Source of the DNA: Planctomycetota bacterium | GTDB lineage: Bacteria; Planctomycetota; J058; JARGOJ01 | Direction: 5' to 3' | NCBI GenBank assembly: GCA_029210225.1 | Contig: JARGOJ010000632.1 | Span: 1 to 5,585, forward strand | Length of the DNA stretch: 5,585 nt | Shown: piece by piece, positions 1 to 5,084 of the stretch | How the letters are laid out: each line of letters opens with the position of its first letter | Position numbering within the stretch: position 1 is the first letter of the stretch | Program-made: the position numbers and the translations under genes | Notes under the pieces: generated by a model | Told to the model about the DNA's origin: nothing | What the model saw: only the letters and a program-made list of their open reading frames with translations | Database searches by the model: none

Positions 1-144
1 GGTCGAAATCACTCCGTCTTCGACGAGGACGCTGGCGAGGTCCTGGCTGGAAAGGCAGGCTTTCTGCCACGCATGCAACAAGTCCTTAGGGCTCGCGATT
101 CCTTCTTTGACGAGGAGCCGCCCGAGTTCTCTTTCGTAGCGCAT
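1..144 (-). CDS. Partial gene: protein with GspE/PilB (MshEN)-like N-terminal repeat domain
   Basis: Only the first 48 codons are present; the gene continues past the left edge. It starts at an ATG (144-142) preceded by AGGA (153-150) five bases upstream. The peptide begins MRYERELGRLLVKEGIASPK and shows two copies of a short pattern: LGRLLVKEGIAS, a helix with DLLHAWQ, then LASVLVEDGVIS. This doubled pattern (L-G/A-x-x-L-V-x-x-G-I/V) is typical of the N-terminal domain of type II secretion/type IV pilus ATPases (MshEN/GspE_N). The same domain is also found at the N-terminus of other proteins such as some bacterial kinases and regulators. The downstream catalytic part is outside the window, so the function is open. 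No signal peptide is visible, so it should be cytoplasmic. It is co-directional with the next gene upstream but separated from it by 100 bp, so it may have its own promoter. Confidence 0.65.
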   Translation of the reverse strand, partial: MRYERELGRLLVKEGIASPKDLLHAWQKACLSSQDLASVLVEDGVIST

Positions 145-184
145 AGGGTTCCTGGTGAGTGACAGCGTGGGTCATTGAAGAGAA

Positions 185-213
185 CAATTTGCTACTAATA
201 TCGATCAATTTGC
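185..213. repeat. 8-bp direct repeat CAATTTGC, 21-bp period, upstream of the left-edge gene
   Basis: CAATTTGC occurs at 185-192 and again at 206-213, start to start 21 bp, about two helical turns. It lies 41-69 bp upstream of the ATG of the minus-strand gene at the left edge, in a 100-bp AT-rich gap. The spacer contains the palindrome ATCGAT. The arrangement fits two same-face sites for a regulator in the promoter of that gene. That role is inferred; the repeat itself is seen directly. Confidence 0.35.
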
Positions 214-244
214 AAGGTCTGAAAGGCTGACTTTCTGGATTTCC

Positions 245-952
245 TCAACGCTGATTGATATCGAGGTCTATAAGGATCTGCTCTCCCTCGCGGAGGACGA
301 GGCGCTTTTCGATGTCATTGTCAGTCAATTTGAACAGGTAGCGCTTGCCCATCCATTGGAAGTCGCGTTCTAGGTTTTGCATATGAAAATCATGGGCATT
401 AAAACGGTCTTGCTCATAGTCATAAATGGCCGCTAACTCTGAGACAATTTCCTCTTGCCGTTCTTCAGAACCTTCATTTAAGAGCTCTTCAATTCGAGGG
501 TCATCAAATGTGGCGATGTTTGAAAAGACGGACAGCTTACAAAACTTTCTACGACTCCATAGAAATTCGGAGCCGTTTTTACTGAGAAGGTAGAGGTTGT
601 TGTGCGAGATCACCAAATGACCATCTTCGCCAAATCTCTGGTCGAACTCTTGAAGAGGAAAGGTGTCCATTCCCTTCTCTGTGAATCTATAAACCCGTAG
701 ATCCGTTTTATCTAGTAGGGCATGGGAATCGGAGAGTAAAGCCGTGTTTTGACTCGCATGAACAGTCTCTATGAAAAGCTTCACTTCTCTTTCATTCTTA
801 ATAACATGGATGCTCGCCAGTCGATTGATCTTTTTATCCGTGGCTTTGGGAACAAGCGCACAAACACAGAATCCGCCAAAAACATAGACTGCAAGCGCTC
901 TGAAGCAGCTCTTAGCGTTCTCCGAAAAACGTTCTCCAGCCTTAGATTTCAT
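245..952 (-). CDS. Membrane-anchored or exported protein of unknown function (235 aa)
   Basis: I do not recognise a family. The ATG at 952-950 has only a weak GAAG-like ribosome site. The N-terminus has several Lys/Arg residues (K2, K4, R8, K15), then a hydrophobic stretch at about residues 16-34 (CFRALAVYVFGGFCVCALV). This is either a signal anchor or an uncleaved signal peptide. The two cysteines in it are not in a convincing lipobox. The remaining ~200 residues are polar and mixed charge, with predicted alternating strands in the first half (for example HLVISHNNLYLLSK) and an acidic helical segment (RIEELLNEGSEERQEEIVSEL) around 155-175. The short C-terminal part, LVLREGEQILIDLDINQR, looks beta-stranded. 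The long polar part most likely faces the periplasm or cell exterior. By eye the gene is richer in A+T than the genes to its right, which could reflect transfer or weak constraint. It sits 62 bp downstream of the small DNA-binding-like gene on the same strand, so co-transcription is possible. Confidence 0.75.
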   Translation of the reverse strand: MKSKAGERFSENAKSCFRALAVYVFGGFCVCALVPKATDKKINRLASIHVIKNEREVKLFIETVHASQNTALLSDSHALLDKTDLRVYRFTEKGMDTFPLQEFDQRFGEDGHLVISHNNLYLLSKNGSEFLWSRRKFCKLSVFSNIATFDDPRIEELLNEGSEERQEEIVSELAAIYDYEQDRFNAHDFHMQNLERDFQWMGKRYLFKLTDNDIEKRLVLREGEQILIDLDINQR

Positions 953-1014
953 GGCCGTTCTTCAAACCCAGAGTGAAACAGTCTAAGCTATCAACTCGAC
1001 GCCAAATGACGCCG

Positions 1015-1338
1015 CTAAAAGGGCTTTGAGCGTTCGAGGTCGCGGCGCATACGCGTTTCTCGTTCCAATCGCGCTTGCAATTCGAGGATACGCTCCAAGG
1101 CCATTTTTGGCCAGCTGGCGTGGCTCGACCGTTCTTCGCAGGCTCTGACTATGAGCTCGTGAGCGAGGCGAGCTTCATCTTCTGTCCTCCACATGTAGGT
1201 GGTCTGAGACATTTTGTCGCTGCGGACCTTTTCATACACTCGGGTCCGGTATTTCTTGCCTTTTTGCCTGGTTTCAACGTCAAAAATGCGAACAATACCA
1301 CCGATGTGTTCTTTGACGCGGTTTTGAAGAACGTCCAT
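1015..1338 (-). CDS. Small basic protein resembling an arm/AP2-type DNA-binding domain (107 aa)
   Basis: The reading frame extends upstream to a TTG at 1425. I choose the ATG at 1338-1336 because GGAG (1349-1346) lies exactly seven bases before it, while the TTG has no good ribosome site. The pattern of residues ~14-70 is three predicted strands then a helix: VRIFDVETRQ, KKYRTRVYEKV, SQTTYMWRT, and EDEARLAHELIVRACEE. The KGKKYRTRVYEK strand followed by W/F-R-T-x-x-E-A-x-x-x-A is the layout of the N-terminal arm DNA-binding domain of tyrosine integrases and of AP2-like domains. No integrase catalytic region follows. Instead there is a charged helix (MALERILELQARLERETRMRRDLERS) that could be a coiled coil. 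It may be a small stand-alone DNA-binding protein or a remnant of an integrase. It is divergent from the isomerase gene, across 92 bp, which would suit a local regulator. The family link was made by eye and is uncertain. Confidence 0.6.
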   Translation of the reverse strand: MDVLQNRVKEHIGGIVRIFDVETRQKGKKYRTRVYEKVRSDKMSQTTYMWRTEDEARLAHELIVRACEERSSHASWPKMALERILELQARLERETRMRRDLERSKPF

Positions 1339-1397
1339 GATCGGGCTCCAGGGGTGAAACGGGCTTTGCTTTGTTCGATTTAGACCAGCAAGAACTT

Positions 1398-1405
1398 CAC
1401 CGGTG
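1398..1405. promoter_or_regulatory. Candidate operator: palindrome CACCGGTG in divergent intergenic region
   Basis: CACCGGTG is a perfect 8-bp palindrome. It lies between the divergent starts at 1338 (minus) and 1431 (plus), just upstream of the plus-strand ribosome site. A further half site, GGTGAA at 1353-1358, is the inverse of TTCACC at 1396-1401. Such an arrangement fits a regulator-binding site controlling both genes. I could not fit a convincing sigma-70 promoter to either strand here. Confidence 0.25.
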
Positions 1406-1416
1406 TCAGATAAAAC

Positions 1417-1422
1417 AAGGAG
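1417..1422 (+). promoter_or_regulatory. Strong Shine-Dalgarno AAGGAG that selects an ATC start at 1431
   Basis: AAGGAG is a strong match to the anti-Shine-Dalgarno complement. Eight bases downstream, in the isomerase frame, the codon is ATC (1431-1433). There is no in-frame ATG or GTG between the site and the conserved first strand of the thioredoxin fold. The only other usual start is a TTG at 1371, which has no well-spaced ribosome site. Confidence 0.55.
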
Positions 1423-1430
1423 CAAGGGCC

Positions 1431-2096
1431 ATCTCAGTCAAAATTCCTATCTACTTCGATTTCATTTCGCCCTATGCGTGGCTTGGACTTATGAAGGCCA
1501 AGGATTTCGCCGTCGTCCATGACGTCCATTGGCTCCCAAGGCCCGTCGTTTATGCCGCGCTGCTCTCCGGAAGTGGATTGGTTGGGCCCGCAGAGGCGGA
1601 CTCCAAGCGCCGTTACACGTTCATGGACGCCGCCCGCCTCGCCGATGAGGCTGGGCTTCAGCTCGTGGGGCCTCCTGGTCATCCCTTTCGATCCCTAGAA
1701 GCGCTGCGGGTTCAGTTCCTCTTTCAGGGATCAGAGAAGGCTCTAGACTTGGCCATCACCGTCGCTCAAGCCTGCTGGGGTTTAGGCAAAGACCTGACTG
1801 ATATGAGCGTCTTGAAAGATTTAGTCGGGTCCTTAGGTCTTGACTCCGAGTCATTAGACGCAAGAATCAAGGACTCAAGAGTGAAAGACGGGCTTCGGCG
1901 ACAGACAGAGGAAAGCCTCGCCCTTGGAGTGTTCGGCGTGCCGACTTGTGTTTATGAAGGAGAGTTATTCTGGGGTCAAGACAGATTGCCTCAGTTATCA
2001 GCTCGACTGCAGGGGACACCGGGGCCTGACCTGTCTCATGTCAAAGAGGCGCTCAGTCGTCCCTATCTCGTGGATCGAAGGAAGAAAAAACCGTGA
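1431..2096 (+). CDS. 2-hydroxychromene-2-carboxylate isomerase family protein (DsbA/GST-kappa fold)
   Basis: This is a thioredoxin-fold enzyme of the HCCA isomerase/GST-kappa family, which uses glutathione to isomerise small aromatic or unsaturated compounds in the cytoplasm. In the 221-aa form starting at ATC 1431, the first strand carries YFDFISPYAW. Its serine (residue 13) corresponds to the glutathione-activating serine of NahD-type enzymes. The family KRRYTFMDAARLADEAGL segment follows, then a helical insertion. Near the C-terminus is GVFGVPTCVYEGELFWGQDRL, containing the cis-proline GVP and the family's GxLFWGQDRL signature. Length agrees with the ~200-aa family norm plus a short basic tail (DRRKKKP). 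The start is unusual: the AAGGAG at 1417-1422 points to ATC, while the only conventional alternative is TTG at 1371, adding 20 residues. The stop overlaps the GTG of the next gene (GTGA), so the two are translationally coupled. No naphthalene-pathway genes are present, so the substrate is unknown. Confidence 0.88.
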   Translation: MSVKIPIYFDFISPYAWLGLMKAKDFAVVHDVHWLPRPVVYAALLSGSGLVGPAEADSKRRYTFMDAARLADEAGLQLVGPPGHPFRSLEALRVQFLFQGSEKALDLAITVAQACWGLGKDLTDMSVLKDLVGSLGLDSESLDARIKDSRVKDGLRRQTEESLALGVFGVPTCVYEGELFWGQDRLPQLSARLQGTPGPDLSHVKEALSRPYLVDRRKKKP

Positions 2097-3439
2097 CAGA
2101 TCATTCATTCGATTTGACCCAGGCCGCCAAGACAGCCATGGAGTTCAGGGATGCGAGAGATTGGAAGCAGTTCCACAGCCCTAGAAACTTGGCGGCGGCG
2201 CTATCGATTGAGGCGGCGGAGCTTCAGGAGATCTTCCTATGGCGCAAAGACGAATCGTCCGTAGAAATCGCCGAGAAGCCCGAATTGATGGCGCGCATCC
2301 GCGACGAGCTTGCGGATGTCATGGTTCTCGCGTTGACCCTGTCCTCCGACTTGGGGATCGATTTGAATGCGGCGATCCTCGAGAAAATTGAGAAGAACGG
2401 CCAACGCTATACGGTTGAGAAGTATCGGGGCTCGGCTCGCAAGGCGGAGCATAATGAAGAGAAGAAAGAGAAACGCGTCACCAAAAGCATTCCAGTGACC
2501 GTTGAAGAGAGCCTCTTTGATGACATCGATGACTTTATGGCTGAGATAAAGGAGTTTGACCGACTTATTCCAGAGCGCTTGACCTTGTTGTTAGCAAGGG
2601 GCAAGACCGATTGGCATGAGCTGTCCGTCGAGGACAAGGCCGGATCGAAGGGGACTCAATTCTTGAATCGGATCTTGCGATCATTAGACCGATTGCTAGT
2701 TCACACGATGTACGACCCATTTCATTCAATGATTGAAAAGGCCGCGAGCCACCTAGTCACGAGGCTCATTCTCCGAATACAACGGCGAGAGACCTTTAAG
2801 TTTAGTCCTGGTCCGGTGCTGGGAACATCGACGACGATCCGAAACATCATTCCTGACAATTATTTAGAGAGACGTCTCGTTTACTCTCGAGTTCCAAAGG
2901 AGAAAATCATCGGTGTTCTTCGTCGGGCTCATCTCCAAGATCAAAAAATCATTGAAGATGAAAACAACAACGCGATCGTCTATGTCAGCATCGGAAACAA
3001 TGATGAAGACTTCAAAGCCCTGGTCGTCGCCTATCGAGAAATGGTCCTCTGCGCCCAAGCAAAGGCCGAGTGGAGCCATGAAGAGCTCTCACCAATCCGG
3101 AAGTATTTAATGGAACCAAGTCGGCTCAATGACAAGCAGCGCAAGAAAACACTGCAGTATGCGCTCAACCATTTCTACAAGCTCGGCCTTCACAAACAAA
3201 TGCACAAAGCCTGTCTTCGATTGCAAGAGCGCATTCTCTCCCATGGCTTCCAGGAGATTCCTGGGTGCGTGGGTCAGCACTTTGGCGGCGCTTTCCCTAA
3301 GTCGGATTATGAAGCCATTCATGTCAACTCCGAGAAGCAGGCGGGCACAGTCATAGATATCCGGCGTCCAGGCTTCAAAGATGAAACAGGAGCGACCGTG
3401 CAGCGCGTTCAGGTTCTTGTCTCCAATGGCCTCGGCTAA
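2093..3439 (+). CDS. MazG/DCTPP1-like nucleotide pyrophosphohydrolase fused to a long C-terminal region ending in a GrpE-like beta domain
   Basis: Translation starts at GTG 2093 with AAGGAAG a few bases upstream, overlapping the isomerase stop. Residues ~6-117 form a complete all-alpha MazG-like NTP pyrophosphohydrolase, which hydrolyses (d)NTPs, often non-canonical dCTP analogues, to monophosphate and PPi. WKQFHSPRNLAAALSIEAAEL gives the ExxE metal site (E40, E43), IRDELADVM gives the ExxD site (E72, D75), and KNGQRYTVEKYRGSARK (101-117) is the usual family end. Stand-alone relatives stop near here at ~115-120 aa, but this frame continues for about 330 residues. A charged linker (EEKKEKR) leads to a mostly helical region I do not recognise (~130-390). 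The last ~65 residues resemble the GrpE C-terminal domain: LSHGFQEIP, FPKSDYEAI (401-409), AGTVIDIRRPGF (417-428), and GATVQRVQVLV (433-443). The MazG part is firm; the GrpE resemblance is by eye. A house-cleaning role alongside the glutathione-type isomerase is plausible but inferred. Confidence 0.88.
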   Translation: MTDHSFDLTQAAKTAMEFRDARDWKQFHSPRNLAAALSIEAAELQEIFLWRKDESSVEIAEKPELMARIRDELADVMVLALTLSSDLGIDLNAAILEKIEKNGQRYTVEKYRGSARKAEHNEEKKEKRVTKSIPVTVEESLFDDIDDFMAEIKEFDRLIPERLTLLLARGKTDWHELSVEDKAGSKGTQFLNRILRSLDRLLVHTMYDPFHSMIEKAASHLVTRLILRIQRRETFKFSPGPVLGTSTTIRNIIPDNYLERRLVYSRVPKEKIIGVLRRAHLQDQKIIEDENNNAIVYVSIGNNDEDFKALVVAYREMVLCAQAKAEWSHEELSPIRKYLMEPSRLNDKQRKKTLQYALNHFYKLGLHKQMHKACLRLQERILSHGFQEIPGCVGQHFGGAFPKSDYEAIHVNSEKQAGTVIDIRRPGFKDETGATVQRVQVLVSNGLG

Positions 3440-3930
3440 TTTCCGCGAATTCGGCGTTTTTCAGACTGTTGATAGATTGTTGCGCAGCGTTCAATGATGG
3501 CGCTGGTCGAGTCTTTCTTGACATCTCCAGCGACAACAATATCCCCGACGATATCCCGAAGTAACTTTGGCGTCTGCCCCTGATAATCAGGCCCCTTCAC
3601 AAAGGTGCAGGGAGCCAGAGCGGTGAGCAGTGGGAGCAACTTGAATTGTGGATGAATGAAAACAAAGTCGACGGGTTCTAAAGCGAGGAGCAGGTCTCGC
3701 CGATCTGTTTCATGAAAGACAGGGCGCTCTTTCCCCTTCATTGCTTTCACAGATGCGTCATCGCTTATGAGCACCACCAGGCAATCACCGAGCTTGCGCG
3801 CCTCTTTGAAGTGTTCTAAGTGGCCGATATGAATGAAATCAAAGCAGCCGGAGGCGACGACAATACGCCCCTGTTTTTCTCGAACGGCATCGATCGCTTC
3901 AAGGTCCTGCGACCAGGGTTTCAGTGTCAT
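3436..3930 (-). CDS. RfaE2/TagD-like cytidylyltransferase-family nucleotidyltransferase (164 aa)
   Basis: This belongs to the HxGH nucleotidyltransferase superfamily, which joins a phosphorylated sugar or alcohol to NMP from CTP or ATP, releasing PPi. VVASGCFDFIHIGHLEHFKEA (24-44) contains the HIGH nucleotide-binding motif at residues 34-37. SDDASVKAMKGKERPV (56-71) matches the family loop and substrate lysine. FVKGPDY (110-116) and STSAIIERC (141-149) correspond to the VKGxDY and RTSTIIE/STTAII motifs. Length fits the single-domain form (RfaE domain II, HldC, TagD). There is no ribokinase domain as in bifunctional HldE. The ATG overlaps the stop of the upstream kinase gene (ATGA), so the two are probably translated together, and the kinase product is the likely substrate. 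Whether it makes an ADP-heptose, CDP-glycerol, CDP-ethanolamine or another derivative cannot be told from sequence. Its stop shares the bases CTAA with the convergent MazG-fusion gene. Confidence 0.87.
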   Translation of the reverse strand: MTLKPWSQDLEAIDAVREKQGRIVVASGCFDFIHIGHLEHFKEARKLGDCLVVLISDDASVKAMKGKERPVFHETDRRDLLLALEPVDFVFIHPQFKLLPLLTALAPCTFVKGPDYQGQTPKLLRDIVGDIVVAGDVKKDSTSAIIERCATIYQQSEKRRIRGN

Positions 3931-4820
3931 GAGCTCTCTCTCAAAAGCGCCAGGTGTTTTTTTAAGGTCTTAGTCAGCCTATAAATGAGACCAGAGATAT
4001 CGACGGTCAATTCCTCTTGCCGAGTGAAGACATCGAGAAGATCAAGAACCGCGTAAAATCTTAGTTTGCGCCAATCATCGGAACTTAATCCGCAATCATT
4101 TGTATAGCCGGCAATAAATGAATCTGAGAACTTTGAAAAAGGGAGGCGACTGCCGGCGAGGTCGAAGAATGGGTCACCGACAGAGGCCCATTCAAAGTCG
4201 AGCATCGTGAGCTTTAATTGGCCCTTGATGGTCTGCACGAGTATATTTCTTTCGCGAAAATCTCTGTGGAGAAAGCACGGAGATTGAACTGGATATCGAG
4301 TCAATTCATTCTGGAGATACGAGTTGATCTCTTCCATCTTTTTGAGAAAGGGCGCGGCACGCCTCAGACCCATTTCGATAATGTTGGAGAGGTCTTTGGG
4401 CTGAAAAAATTCAGGATTTACGGATAACTGGTGCAGAGCTTGAAGGCTCTTCCCCATGGCGCGATAGAAACCCTCTTTTTCAACTTGTCCTTGGTTCTTA
4501 AGCCACTGGTCACCGTTTGGCGCGTCAATGTATTCGAGAACAAGAAAGCCTTCCACGCCGGCATCTCCTTCGAGGTAAGCTAAGACCTTGGGGACAGGCT
4601 GTAATCCCTCTTCTCTAAGCCAAGCCAGCGTGGAGAGTTCTTTGCTGAGGAAAGACGGGGCTCTGTGACGACTGCGCTTGATGAGGAAGCGGGTTCCGGC
4701 CTCGTCTGTCATGACCCAGCCACCGTGTAAATGGCCGGCGATCCCTTCGAATGATCTTATTGGGGGCCACTTCATCGTGCCTAAGATTGCTCGAATGCTT
4801 TTTTCTGGACCTTTGCTCAT
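3927..4820 (-). CDS. Aminoglycoside phosphotransferase/choline kinase-fold small-molecule kinase (297 aa)
   Basis: This is a kinase of the APH/choline kinase superfamily, using ATP to phosphorylate a hydroxyl of a small molecule in the cytoplasm. Residues are counted from the ATG at 4820. FLIKRS holds the ATP-binding lysine (K48) and E61 is the likely salt-bridge partner. LVLEYIDA (93-100) is the hinge. HRDFRERN (185-192) is the Brenner motif HxDxxxxN with catalytic D187. MLDFEWASVGDPFFDLA (206-222) is the metal-binding DFG equivalent with D208. The C-terminal lobe is helical, and length matches the family (about 280-300 aa). A TTG two codons upstream (4826) is an alternative start. Neither start has a visible Shine-Dalgarno site, and a candidate promoter almost touches the ATG. 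It overlaps the nucleotidyltransferase by four bases, so the substrate is probably a sugar, choline, ethanolamine or similar headgroup rather than an antibiotic. Resistance should not be inferred from the family name. Confidence 0.87.
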   Translation of the reverse strand: MSKGPEKSIRAILGTMKWPPIRSFEGIAGHLHGGWVMTDEAGTRFLIKRSRHRAPSFLSKELSTLAWLREEGLQPVPKVLAYLEGDAGVEGFLVLEYIDAPNGDQWLKNQGQVEKEGFYRAMGKSLQALHQLSVNPEFFQPKDLSNIIEMGLRRAAPFLKKMEEINSYLQNELTRYPVQSPCFLHRDFRERNILVQTIKGQLKLTMLDFEWASVGDPFFDLAGSRLPFSKFSDSFIAGYTNDCGLSSDDWRKLRFYAVLDLLDVFTRQEELTVDISGLIYRLTKTLKKHLALLRESS

Positions 4821-4826
4821 AGGCAA

Positions 4827-4856
4827 AATAGATCATCAAACACCGAGCAGTGCCAA
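4827..4856 (-). promoter_or_regulatory. Candidate sigma-70-type promoter of the kinase-nucleotidyltransferase operon
   Basis: Reading on the minus strand, TTGGCA (4856-4851) is followed by an 18-bp spacer and TCTATT (4832-4827). These are 5/6 and 4/6 matches to the consensus hexamers. The -10 element ends six bases before the kinase ATG, which would put the transcription start at or next to the ATG and explain the missing ribosome site. Confidence 0.35.
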
Positions 4857-5030
4857 GAATGAAAGAGGTTTCAACGAGGAACGTGAACTATCCAGGAAGT
4901 TCTGTTCCAGCGGTTTACCTGAGATTCTCTGACTGTCCAAGTCTCGTGCTCTTCGGATTTACCTCATGACTTCGTGGAATAGCGTGTCTAAGCGTGAACG
5001 TATCGTCTGGGTAAGCTCTTGAATTTGGCT

Positions 5031-5058
5031 TTTGCTGAGCCCATCTCTATGGAATAAT
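5031..5058 (+). promoter_or_regulatory. Weak candidate promoter for the secreted-protein gene
   Basis: AATAAT at 5053-5058 is a 5/6 match to the -10 consensus. TTTGCT at 5031-5036 is a weak -35, 16 bp upstream. This would give a leader of about 20 bases before the first ATG at 5085. The rest of the ~260-bp divergent gap holds a 10-bp-period repeat of AGCGTG (4981-4986, 4991-4996) and no convincing gene. Confidence 0.25.
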
Positions 5059-5084
5059 TAAAGTCCTTATCAAAGACTTCCCGC

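Noticed and set aside
220..236. Small inverted repeat GAAAG-GCTGA-CTTTC near the end of the 235-aa gene
   Set aside because: It has a five-base-pair AT-rich stem with no T-tract on either strand, so it is not a convincing terminator.
749..976. Plus-strand open frame antisense to the 235-aa gene
   Set aside because: The opposite frame is three times longer and has a plausible anchor segment; this one shows no start signals.
1075..1383. Plus-strand open frame of 102 codons
   Set aside because: It is antisense to the small gene at 1015-1338, has no ribosome site and no recognisable protein pattern.
1339..1425. N-terminal extension of the small DNA-binding-like gene to a TTG at 1425
   Set aside because: It would need a TTG without a good ribosome site. 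The ATG at 1338 has GGAG at ideal spacing, and the extension runs through the divergent control region.
1434..1682. Minus-strand open frame antisense to the isomerase gene
   Set aside because: It lies wholly inside a strongly recognised gene and has no family features.
3448..3466. Possible terminator hairpin CCG-CGAATT-CGG followed by CGTTTTT
   Set aside because: The stem is only three base pairs and it lies within the nucleotidyltransferase coding sequence, so it is too weak to call.
3927..4820. Antibiotic resistance gene (aminoglycoside phosphotransferase)
   Set aside because: The fold is shared by many metabolic kinases. The translational overlap with a nucleotidyltransferase points to biosynthesis instead.
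4678..4932. Plus-strand open frame covering the kinase start and upstream gap
   Set aside because: Most of it is antisense to conserved kinase sequence and it has no ribosome site.
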